Assembly (NCBI GenBank): GCA_023614405.1
Contig: CM042690.1
Coordinates: 661,982,802-662,046,801 of the forward strand
From: Avena insularis
Taxonomy: Eukaryota > Streptophyta > Magnoliopsida > Poales > Poaceae
Length of the DNA stretch: 64,000 nt
Direction of reading: 5' to 3'
A program made the translations under genes and the position numbers. A model generated the notes under the pieces. That model did not search any database, was not told the DNA's origin, and saw only the letters and a list, made by a program, of their open reading frames with translations. How positions within the stretch are numbered: the first letter of the stretch is position 1; each line of letters starts with the position of its first letter. Shown piece after piece: positions 35,957-46,297 of the stretch.

Positions 35957-36911
35957 TAACCGCTCCTTATCTGTTTTGTTTGGTTTTTGTGTCAAGATCA
36001 ACCTCTAATGAGAGGGAAGTAATATTTGGGGAAGTTGCTGTCTCGAAACAAATTTTTGTGCTTCACCATAAAAATTCGTGAGAGATCTCTGTATGTCGGA
36101 TTGAGCTGTAAATTTTTGTGCTTCTGCCCCCAGGTTGTTATTTAACTTTCTTTAGTTTTGCACTTTTTGATATGAGCAACAGAAGATTTTTGAAAAAATT
36201 GATCTTTACCTGCTGGTCTGTTTTGACAGATTTTGCCACTCTTGCATTTGCTTCTTTATTCGATTTCCTTTTTGAATTCTTTTTGGGTCTTCGAAAGGAG
36301 TTGCTACAGTAGCTTATGTTTTGATGGTTTTCAGTTGAAGTTGGACTCAAAAGGTTTTATCACTTCACTTATACTAATGTTGCTAATGGGAACTGTGTGA
36401 AGTTTTATGTGAAAGAAATTTCCAGGAAGTGGAGACAACGGTGTAATATGGAAGAGAAGGGTTTTATGACTCAAGTAATAAGTGTATGAAGATGAAGATA
36501 TCAATGATATTCAAGAGATGACTCCGAAAGAATATACTAGATACCAAATTCAGAGACCTGCAGAGTCCGTTTCCAACTAGGTATGATTACGGTAAAAAAG
36601 TTCATGAAAATACGATCCAACTATATTTTGCAGTTTTAGTCGATAAGGAAAGCTCTGAGCGAAAAGGGCGGAAGCGGGCGGGTGGCTCACACCACCCCAT
36701 GGCGCGGGCCCACCCCTAGCCGCGCCACCAGGTGGTGAGTCCACCCTGGACTCCACCTCCGACTCGTTTTCTCCCAGTACCTTCCTTTTGGTATGAAACT
36801 TTGTAATATATAACCCCCCGGATCCCCCGAGGTCCGTATATCGTGTTTTCGTCGTGTTTTTCTTTCGATCTGTTTCTGTCAGGACATACTTTTTGAAAGC
36901 TTAGAAGCACA

Positions 36912-37379
36912 ATGGTGTCCACCAAGGATAAAGGGAAGGAGCCCATGGAGGAAGACCTCCAAGACCCCGGGAAGGACAAGGAGATCAAGAGTGAAGGTGA
37001 AGAGGAGAAAGGCCAACATCCACACACCGACACTACTATTGCAAGCATTGGAGTGGTGACGAAACCTGCCAGGGTTAGAAGGACGGCACAGATGGAGACT
37101 AGGAGGAACGTTCCCCATCACAGTTTGGCTCCAAGGTCACTTCCTCCATGCACCAAGAATCCTTTCCATACCTTCACCCATAACCATGCAGGAAAAGAAG
37201 ACTTCAAGGAGGAAGAGTGGGGAAAGAATAGCATGAGCTGGAATTCTCAACACGACATGATCATGAGCCGCATTGAGCAAAACTCACAGCTGATTCGTAA
37301 TCTCACCTTCGAGATTGAGGACTTGGGGAAGCTGATCAGAGAGCTCATTGAGAGGATACCACCACCACCTAAGGAGTAA
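36912..37379 (+). CDS. Accessory frame of element B, unknown function, 155 aa
   Basis: An intact frame in the 3' half of element B that elements A and C lack. The start MVSTKDKGKEPMEEDLQDPG is followed by a highly charged Lys/Glu segment (residues 1-40), a basic middle (PARVRRTAQMETRRN, about 52-66) and a C-terminal stretch from about residue 115. That stretch (MIMSRIEQNSQLIRNLTFEI onward) has spaced Leu and Ile residues suggestive of a short coiled coil, and ends IPPPPKE. No known domain is recognised. It could be an RNA-binding or multimerising accessory protein, or the C-terminus of a lost larger protein. The upstream DNA (36660-36780) resembles part of the element's own LTR (CACCACCCCATGGCGCGGGC), so it may have its own promoter-like context. 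That is inference. Confidence 0.5.
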   Translation: MVSTKDKGKEPMEEDLQDPGKDKEIKSEGEEEKGQHPHTDTTIASIGVVTKPARVRRTAQMETRRNVPHHSLAPRSLPPCTKNPFHTFTHNHAGKEDFKEEEWGKNSMSWNSQHDMIMSRIEQNSQLIRNLTFEIEDLGKLIRELIERIPPPPKE

Positions 37380-39363
37380 ATCATCATCAGGTTTGGCATC
37401 CCCTTGGTTTGTTCCAAGCTTGGGGGAGTGCCGCGGTATCACATTACTATCTTCTATCTTTTTACCTTTTTAGTAGAGTCATATCATGAATAGAGGAGTT
37501 ATTATGTAGGATGGTTTGCATTATGGAAGTGTCCCCTCTCTCGTTAGATGTGTATCCCTTGGTGTGAGTTGCCGTTATGGAATATTAATGAGAAGTTCTA
37601 TCATTCACTCTTTTTCATAGCTTATATTAGTTTTCAATTCGTGGTTATATGATTGATCTTGTTGTTAGTATTGGTATCACTTTGGGATCATTGAGTTAAT
37701 TTAGTTGGTTTTGGCAAACTGGCTCGTCAAGTAGCAACACTATTTTTGAGAGTTGAATGAAAAAGATAGAAGTACTCTAAAGAAAAATAATTTCATCGTC
37801 TTTCTTTCTTGATTTGCTCATAAGTTTAGTATTCTCTAGTTAAGATCTTTTGTGCTTCCAAGGAAGATTGCATGTTTGTCTTTATCACTTGTATGTTTGT
37901 TTGTTTCCTTCAACTCTTGTACTTGCTACCCAGCCTTGCTAGCTAAAAACCTATACTGAGAGGGAACCCTTCTCGTGCATCCACTCCTTTAAACCAAAAC
38001 CTTTGCCATTTGTGTCCACCATACCTACCTATTAGCATTATTGCTATTCCAAGTAAATTCTTGTTTTATCTACCTCCCAAATTAAACTTGTTATGTGAAA
38101 ATTAGTGATTAAAGCTCTCACGAACTTGATGGCACACTTTACTTTCTTGCACTTAATGAACTTGAACCATTGTGCTCACCTATGTTGCGTATATGCTTGC
38201 GCTTTGTAAGTTGTGAATTAGCGTAACCATCTTTGTCATGGGGAACGCTTTCAACATTGCACTGGTACTTTGTACCAAGTTGATATCATGTTCTTTTGTA
38301 TATGAATGTCGTCGGTGTGAAATGAAAGGGGAGCTTGTAAGTCCATGGAGTTATGCATGTGTGTTAGAGAAACGCCTAGGCCGCTGGTCTAATCCATGCT
38401 GACATGGTGAAAACCTGCAGCGTAACCATAACGAGTATCTATGAAGCATTCTTCTTATAAAAAAGAGATAGAGATTGAGAAAAAAAAAGAGAAAAGAAAA
38501 AAAGAGATATTATGAAAAGAGGAAAGAGAGAAAAAAGCACCATATTCCCATGGTAAATAAGAAGATTGCTGAGATACTTGTTATGCCTTGCCTTGTCATT
38601 TTGATATGGGGATTCTTCCGTATCATCGGGCAAGGGGTACCCTGTTGGCGGTTCTCAATGATACACATATGCTTATGATGACAAGAACTTACCGGTGACT
38701 AAACTTGAGTAGCATGAGGAGCGGCCCTCGTATTCAAGGGACATGAGATTCTCAACTTACAACTTGTCAATGCATATCCTCATATTTGATCACTTTAACC
38801 TTAATCACCTAAAGATGCCTATGATAGGGGCAATGCGAGCTGAAAGCTAGTAAGTATCATAATTTTTGGGAGCTCTTTATGAGACCTGCAATCCTTGCTT
38901 CCCTCTTTGAAGGGCCCTTTCTTTTGCTTTGTAGTTGAGTCAGTAAACCTACTCCCTTCTATCTCAGCAAGCATTTTGAGTTGTTGTGTTTCATTCATTC
39001 ATATGATGATTTATTCAATCATGTGTCTTATGTTCCTTGTTTTGCACATTGCTCTTATATTGATGTTTACTACTTTGAAATATTTCATTGAAAACCAGCT
39101 ATTTGTAAACTCTAGCAAATTATCAACTATTCTTTGACCAAGAGCTAAGTTTGCCATTACCAATTCTGATTCACTTTATGTATCTTTATTGTGTTTCCTT
39201 TACTCATTACAAGTTGAGTTATATAATAGTGAGTTGTCTTCTATTATGATCTATGTATTTGATGAATGTGATGCTTCTTGTCCGTATTCTTTTATCGACT
39301 CTTCACTCCATAAACCTGAGGCCATGTTTATTGAGCTCGGTTTAACAGGGACAAGCGAAGTCT
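37380..39363 (+). other. Untranslated 3' region of element B
   Basis: No gene is present. It shares blocks with A and C: GATGGCACACTTTACTTTCT near 38130, AATCCATGCTGACATGG near 38390 and the purine-rich tract at 38462-38540. An internal AAGCTTGGGGGAGTG at about 37418 copies the polypurine tract. Confidence 0.75.
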
Positions 39364-39378
39364 AAGCTTGGGGGGAGT
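39364..39378 (+). other. Polypurine tract of element B
   Basis: AAGCTTGGGGGGAGT lies directly before the 3' LTR. Confidence 0.8.
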
Positions 39379-40871
39379 TGATACGTCCATTTTGCATCAC
39401 TATTCTATGTCTTAATTCACTATTATTCATTGATATATTTCATATTGAGAGGTGATACTTATGTTATTTCATCTATTTTTGCATGGTTGATGACTTTTGG
39501 AGCATGGACCGCTGTAGTCAGGATTCTGATGGAAAAGGTGTTGTTTGGAGGCAAAATTCGCGAAGATCAGAAAATCCGGGAAAATATACGGAAAATCCTA
39601 TTTTTCCAGAAGACTAAGGCTGCCAGAAGACGGAGTGGATATGGGCCACAGGGGGCCCACACCACCCCATGGCGCGGGCAGGCCTAGGCCGCGCCAGGAG
39701 GTGATGTGGCCACCCTGGCCCACTCCAGCCTCTCCCCTCTGGCGTATATCATTCTCCCGAAACCCTAAGACTCGGGGAGCGACCACAGAAAGATTCTGCC
39801 GCCTCTGCGGGGCGGAAAACACCGAGAGATAAAGATCTCTCCGGCAGACAGATTTCTGCTAGGGGAATTCCTTCCCGGAGAGGGGAGATCGTCGCCATCA
39901 ACACCACCATCAAGCTGGACTTCATCGGGATCATCACCATCAGCACCCTCATCACCATCTCCATATTGATGTAACAATTGAGTTGGATCTTGCATTAGTT
40001 CATAGGGGAAAATTTCCCGGTGTTGATTACTCTTTGTAGTTGATGCTATTGAGTGAACTATTGAATTATTGTTTATGTTCTGATTGTTATACATCATTAT
40101 TCCATCTCTGATCATGATCCATATGATGTCTTGTGAGTAGTTCGTTTTGTTCTTGAGGACATGGGAGAAGTCTTGTTGTTAGTAGTGGAGTTGTGTTGAG
40201 GAAGATTCAATAGATTGTTATTTAAGTTGTGGTGTACTTCTTCTAGTTGTGTCATGTGAACGTCGACTACATGACACTTCACCTATATGGGCCTAGGGGA
40301 ATGCATTGTGTATTTGGCTACTAATCGTAGGGGTTGCTGGAGTGACAGAAACCTGAACCCACGTTAGGAAACCATTGCACAAGGGACGTAAGGGTCTTAG
40401 AGTTTAAAGCCGTGGTTAGGTTTCTACCTTAATTACTTTCTTATACTTACGGATGTTTGCATGGGGTATAATCACAAGTATGTATTAGTCTTGGATGGGG
40501 CGGTACATTAGCACAGGTTCACCCACACAACACTTAGCAAGCTAAAGAAGATTAATCAACTATATGAAGCGAAAGCACTTGACAGTCTTCCCATGTGTCC
40601 TCGAGAACGTTTGGTCATCTTAAGTAATACAACCGGCTTGTCCTTTGCTGCATAAAGGATTGGGCCACTTGCTGCATTTATTCCTACTGTCTTTTATTTA
40701 CTCATACTTTGTTTACTTGCCTTATCGAAAACCCCTAAAAATCTGTTTGCTAAGTATTTGCAGAGAATTTCTGATCCATACCACTAGCCAGCACCTTCTG
40801 CTCCTCGTTGGGTTCGACACTCTTACTTATCGAAAATACTGCGATACACCCCCTATACTTGTGGGTCATCA
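39379..40871 (+). repeat. 3' LTR of element B
   Basis: Starts TGATACGTCCATTTTGC and ends GTGGGTCATCA, followed by ACAGG. It is highly similar to the 5' LTR, apart from a shortened ATC/CAT tract and small indels. Confidence 0.93.
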
Positions 40872-40876
40872 ACAGG

Positions 40877-42150
40877 TTGAAGACCAAAGGTTTGAAGCAA
40901 GGATAGATAGGTTTTTAGATTAGGTTCTTCTTTTGTTTTTGTATCAGTGTAATCTGAGATCATGTACTTGTATTTGGATATGAATAAAGATCATATTTCT
41001 TTCATACACTTATGATTGTGGTTTTCAATCTGTTACTTAAAATTTGTGTGATGCTTGGATTTCAATAGAATGTTTATATTCCAATGTTGGTGATTTATGT
41101 GTGAATGTGTGTAATTTGAATCTGAATTCAAGTTTGACTTAAGCCAACTTCCATTCTGAATTCATTCAACTTATTTTGGTTTAAATTTGAATGTGGTTTC
41201 TATTCTTAGTGAACATTTGGTTGCATTCAACCTCACTAGAATCAAATTCAAACAGGTTATTGAAATTTTTCAAATTGACTCTAATTTATATATGCATGCT
41301 ATGCAACTATATCAATTCACACATCTACCATTCATATAATTTAAATCCCTATGCCATTACAATAATTATCTTATTTTGAGCTATCGAGCCAAACTTGAGC
41401 AGGCGAGTATTGGCTCAAGATTAGCTTCTTTTCTAATCCAGCTACATAAGACACTCATACTCACCTCATTTTTTTATGAGTTGGTCCTGAGTTGAGCCTA
41501 AAAAAGAGTAGATCTTAAGACGCTCACGAGTTTTGAGTTTTTCTTTGTAGCCATACACACGTGCCCACATTTGAGAATGTTGGTGCTTCTCAGCTCGAGA
41601 ACAACAACGACACGGCCTTGGACGAATTTTGGCATGGATTTGACAGCAACGAACACCATATATCCAGCGAGTCAGCGGGCGGAAGGACATCGGTGGGAGC
41701 TGCAAAATTGGCCTAGAAACTGGGTACACAAGGGTTTCACTATTGGAGCTATATTTCTTTTCCAGTTTTACGGGATCATTTTTGAATGGATTTTGGCTTA
41801 AAACTGCAAAATAATGGTTATTTTTAAGTTTTGAGCTTTTTTGGAATCTATTAGAGAAGCTCTTGTGTCGTGTGCCACTTGCGCCCTTATATTTTGTACA
41901 CAACTGTGGCATACGGCGTTAGCTAAATGCCTAGCGAATTTGACACTATAAGTACTAATAAATATTAAGGAACCACAATAGAACAAAAAGTTTCTGAAAA
42001 AAAGGACCGTTTGATTTTCTTTTATAAAGAAGAGCCAAAAGGCTTTTATCCAACGAAAGTTTTGGCAAAACCCAACAGCTTCCATGTCACACGTTGGTGT
42101 GGACATGTCTGAACCGGATGCAGCTGGAAAACAACAGAGCAATTATCCGT
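40877..42150 (+). other. Host repeat, 3' part
   Basis: Continues after element B with a short frame (VEDQRFEARIDRFLD and stop) and a transcript-end-like segment (CTTGTATTTGGATATGAATA, then AAGATC). This ending resembles those of long Triticeae Gypsy LTRs. The rest is AT-rich without genes. Its outer edge near 42150 is a guess. Confidence 0.4.
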
Positions 42151-43432
42151 AGTGGGGTTGGCCCGGGTTCAGACAACCATTACGAGTGTGTAATATGACA
42201 ACTCCCATTGGGTCATTTTGTTATGTTTGATATGTGAACGTAATTGTCAGAAATACTCCCAAAACCCTGATATCCATGTTTTAGGATTGTGTGATGTTTT
42301 CCACAAGTTATGTTCATGTCTTATCTAACAATTATTGCATGTATTTGTCTCATAATTAAATCTAATAGAAAAAATGAATTAAAGATACTAGTCATTACTT
42401 AGTCGTCAAGAGGCATCCACAAAAATAAAGCAACATAACACACATGAGTAGTCAATTGACTGTATCCACAAAAGCGGGGAAACATGTTTGATCAAGAAAG
42501 CAAGACCAATAAACCAGCATTATACACTCTAGAATTTTCCTGAGCTCTTAGATTGACAACCATATACTTTAGATATCCTTATTAAGATATAACACATGCA
42601 TGCATATACACCACGACTCATCTGAGTGACACATTAATATGTAGAGGCATCCTCATTTTGTATTTGTCTATCATTTCAGACTCAATTTAATGTAATGCCT
42701 TCTACGAGACCATGTATCAAAAGTAAAAGCTGGTGATTTCAATGAAAAATAGTGTTAAAATTTTGTGGAGATATATTCACAATATATGTTGCAATTGTAT
42801 TACAAGTATACTATATATCTCAGTATCTAGATCCAATATTATGTGGTTAATTTTGTTAAGTGTAATAGAAAACTATATGTGATAAGATTGTATGTTTACT
42901 AAAATACTAGAGACAATCACAAGTATATTGACTGGGTGTATTAATATTAACCTCGCCACCCACCATATCCAGTAACTATATGTGTCGTTGTTATGTTTTT
43001 TATGTTTCTCCATGTAATAGAACAATATTATTATTAACATTACATCTAAATCAGTAAGTAGTCTTTGGATATCCTCAAATCAGATATAATGTTCATAAAG
43101 TGCGTCTTAAGTTTTAGAGGTGGCAACAATTTAACTACAAATATTACAAACAAATCGACATCCGCATCCATTTTTGTCCAGGGAGACTACATTTATAGCG
43201 ATGGCTATTCAAAATAAAGCCGCATCATACAATATATTTATTTGATTCCATAAATAGACTAGAAAACATAAAGCTTTTCCCTCGAGGCATTCGTAGAAGG
43301 AATAATACAGATAAAACATTATGTTGAAACAACCAAAATACTCAAACAAAAACCATGTCCCCTGGAAGCTACATAGACATCACAAATAGTGTGGCTATCA
43401 TGGATGGCATGAACAACGGACTGTGGAGGATC
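42151..43432. other. AT-rich stretch without recognised features
   Basis: Neither strand shows a gene, RNA or terminal repeat I can support. Confidence 0.4.
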
Positions 43433-43554
43433 GATCCATAGGCGTGCATCTGCCACCGGTTTGTGCTTCACCCTAGGGCTAGATGTTCAAGTTGATCCAT
43501 AGGCGTGCATCTGCCACCTGTTTGTGCGTCAACCTAGGGTTGGCCGTTCAAGTT
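43433..43554 (+). repeat. 61-bp tandem duplication
   Basis: 43433-43493 and 43494-43554 both start GATCCATAGGCGTGCATCTG and end GTTCAAGTT. They differ at several bases. Confidence 0.85.
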
Positions 43555-43960
43555 GAGGAGATCAACTACCATTGTTTTCGTTCTGGCAAGATTAGATCTG
43601 GTTTTCACTCAAGGCGTAGAGGAATGGAGGTGAATATGTGATCCATGGTGACAACACCGAGGAAATGACGCCCAAGGGTGGCACCATTGTTGAAACCGAC
43701 AGAGGTTGTAAACAACCAGTATACGAAGCGCCATGAACGCATCTAACACACTGTCTGTAACCCCACAAAGACACAACAACAATATCCTAGCAACGCCTGC
43801 AACTAGGCCAGCTTGAGATCCGGGGTCGGACGCCTCCCCACCGACATAGGCCACCACTTACAAGATTTTCTTTCTTTAAAATGAATATCGCTAAAAAGTA
43901 AGCATTTTTCCATCGAGATTGGGACCGCCCTTCTTTAAACCTTTCTGGATCTTAATCCTA

Positions 43961-44132
43961 CTCCCTCCGTTCAGAAATATAAGACGGTTTTAGCTTTGTG
44001 AATCGAATGTATATAGACGTCTTTTAGTGTATAGGTTCCTAGAGGTTTAGAGTGAATCTATATACACTAAAAAGTGTTTAGATATATTCATTTTATAAAG
44101 CTAAAATGTCTTATACTTCTGAACGGAGGGAG
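43961..44132. mobile_element. Stowaway MITE (Tc1/Mariner type), 172 bp
   Basis: Begins CTCCCTCCGTTCAGAAATAT and ends with GAACGGAGGGAG. It is flanked by TA on both sides and folds into a long hairpin. It is related to but distinct from the copy in SDS intron 2. Confidence 0.93.
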
Positions 44133-44365
44133 TACTTGTTTATTTCAGCATTTGAATGTTTTTCATGATTGGGAAAATATTTGTTGTGCCTTTCTCTTTA
44201 ATGTTTTGATAGATGCGGTGCAATGGCCAGTGCACCCTCGAGCCCAGACCTAGAGCAAGGACGCACACATCTATGGTATATGTCGCCATCTCACATTGCA
44301 ACACCCACGATCGCATCAGCTAGCTCATGATAGAATAGCTGCCTGTACATTTCTCGGATGCATGT

Positions 44366-45111
44366 CTGCTGCCCTTCAGAATTTTGAGAAGACGTACTGA
44401 TCCTGACAAAGACTAGAAATGACTAACCGCTGGATCTCGCTTAATGCAGACTCGAGGAACAAGAACGACGATCTGCTTGAATATTTTATGATTTGGTCCC
44501 TCCCTCAGATCCTGCTACTTTACTCCAAGAACTGAGTTGTGCTCTTCATCACCCGTTCGCAGAAACTGGTGAAACTGAATCGGCAACTAACAACATCCGT
44601 TGTGCTATGCAAACTTTTAATGCAGAGTCTGGAGTGGCTGATAGACTATGCTTCGTAATATAGGCCTCCCAGGTTGAACATTCGACTAGATTTCCGAGGG
44701 CTTTCCAAGGTCACCGGAACCGCCGCGACAGGAGTCGGCATGCAAAAGTTAGGGCACGCTGGACAGCGGCCCAATTTTTGGCGGGAAACAACAAAATCCA
44801 TGCATGGGAGGGTACGCTTGCCGCAGACTACGCATGACAACGGACAGGAAAGTCACGGCGAAGAAAGTTTGAGATTTCCATGATCGTACTGAGAAACTTT
44901 GATACTCCATGCTTGCAAACACGGCGAGAAGCCACTTTGGTGCATGAAATAAGGACACGAGTGGCAACTATGGTGCATGAAAGCGCAGTCGTTTAGCAAC
45001 AACAGAAGTGTACATGCCACTACTTCGCGCAGCATGTTAAAATAAAGAGGAACACGCCTCGCGGTTATCGTCGTAAAGAGGAAGTTCGTAACCGCAGTTT
45101 TTTTTTGGTAC
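44366..45111 (+). pseudogene. Partial copy C of SDS: exons 6-7 and 3' flank
   Basis: Similarity to the SDS gene starts in intron 5 (gene base about 16548) and runs through exon 6, intron 6, exon 7 and the downstream segment, in the same orientation. Exon 6 has lost four bases near its start (ACTCGAGGAAC against ACTCACATGAGG), and its splice donor GT is now AT. Exon 7 encodes SLEWLIDYAS with a TAA stop. About 290 bp of unrelated sequence (44695-44983) interrupts the 3' flank. Exons 1-5 are missing, so it is not functional. It lies 28 kb from the gene, but most of that distance is elements A and B. Confidence 0.9.
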
Positions 45112-45651
45112 ACATGTATTTAAAAAATGTCTCTGATCCAGAGTTAATCCATACATAAGAATTATTGTTATGAAATTGATATCACTAGAGTATTTTTAAC
45201 ACGAAACAAACAATATCAACTATGTACAATATAACGAAGATGCTGTTGCTCAATTCATTCAGTCAAAGTTTGTCTTGAAATGAGCCTAAGCCTTATTTAC
45301 AGGAACAGAGGTAGTAGTTGTTAAATACATAGAACAAAAGACCGAAATATCGAGGACGGGCCACGAGGGTGAAGGAAACACGGAGGGGAAGCTGTCGCAG
45401 TGGTGGAGGTGCCCGAGGACGCTCCGCCGGTCCGATGCATGCGCCTATGACGTTGGCCACAAGTAGATGGCCAACCCTAGAGATTAATGTCGTCAGAAGA
45501 AGCGCATAAGGAAGATGAAAGTCCCTCATTGGAGGCACTATCGAGGTATGGGGACGACTGGGAGGTGGTGGTCCGAACGCCGTCGCCCGACTTTCCTGTG
45601 AGAATGGGCTATGTGTGTAGGCAGAGGGAGAGGAGTATGAGATTCACCGTT
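45112..45651. other. Short repeat fragments between SDS copy C and the Tat element
   Basis: 45240-45320 (GTTTGTCTTGAAATGAGCCT ... ACAGAGGTAGTA) resembles one end of a Mariner-type MITE. The rest has no supported gene. Confidence 0.35.
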
Positions 45652-46140
45652 TGACATGGGTATACCCTATAGGTACTCGAGCTTGGTATATACGGCCTGC
45701 ATACGTAGAGGCCCACGGTGTCGCCAAGGCCCAAATGAAGAATTCGAGTAACCTACGGACTCTCAATTGCTTGAAGAACAAGAAGAAGCTAAAGATAGAA
45801 AGTTCAAAGGGGAAAACCCTAACATGTAACCGACTCGACCTGCTACCCGAGACCTAGCCTATCTATATAAAGGCTAGGAAGGGGCGGCGAGGAGGACACA
45901 CGCAACCCTAGTTTCCACAACCCTCGCCAGATTGCATCTGCGCACCATTGTAATCCTTGATTCCTTTGAAAATTCCACGAGCAGACAAGCAGGAGTAGGG
46001 ACCTCTACGAGGCCTGAACCTGGGTAAATCTTCGAGTCCCCTGTGTGCTTGTTTGCTAGCCGATAGATGTCTCCAGCGCTCCCTCCTTGTCCAAAACCCA
46101 AGTCCATAACAATGGGCATTGATGAGTTAAACCCTCGTCA
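45652..46140 (+). repeat. 5' LTR of the Tat element
   Basis: Ends CTCGTCA right before the primer site. The start at TTGACATGGGTATACCC is a guess from the TG dinucleotide and family style, since no second LTR is available. Confidence 0.55.
45864..45872 (+). promoter_or_regulatory. TATA box of the Tat LTR
   Basis: TATATAAAG, about 270 bp before the primer site and followed by GC-rich leader sequence, is a strong TATA match in the expected place. Confidence 0.6.
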
Positions 46141-46141
46141 A

Positions 46142-46160
46142 TTGGCGCCGTCCGTGGGAA
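46142..46160 (+). other. Primer-binding site of the Tat element
   Basis: TTGGCGCCGTCCGTGGGAA, one base after the LTR, is nearly the same as the site in other grass Tat elements (TTGGCGCCGTCTGTGGGAA). Confidence 0.8.
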
Positions 46161-46297
46161 TTGGGAGTGCTGATGTTGCGGCTTCTTTGGCCCCATCAAC
46201 CGCAATCTATAACTCCGCAACAGCGGAGATTCGCCAGCTCTTCGGCGTGTTCGACTTCACCGTCCACACGCCGGCCACTCGCCCGGTTTTCGAGTCC

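Larger units (their letters stand above)
32784..40871 (+). mobile_element. Element B: complete non-autonomous LTR retrotransposon
   Basis: 8088 bp with LTRs of 1488 and 1493 bp (TG...CA) and perfect target duplications ACAGG (32779-32783 and 40872-40876). The primer site is TGGCGCCCGTTAGGGAGT and the polypurine tract AAGCTTGGGGGGAGT. The coding region is a broken gag and a separate small frame. No polymerase or integrase is present. The LTR is unlike that of element A, yet the 3' untranslated region shares clear blocks with A and C. Confidence 0.92.

Noticed and set aside
42151..43432. Possible CACTA transposon
   Set aside because: No CACTA terminal repeat or 3-bp target duplication could be found.
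46067..46297. Apparent gag start at 46067 in the Tat element
   Set aside because: It lies within the LTR and crosses the primer-binding site, so translation from there would not be conserved in the element RNA. The first ATG after the primer site (46298) is preferred.
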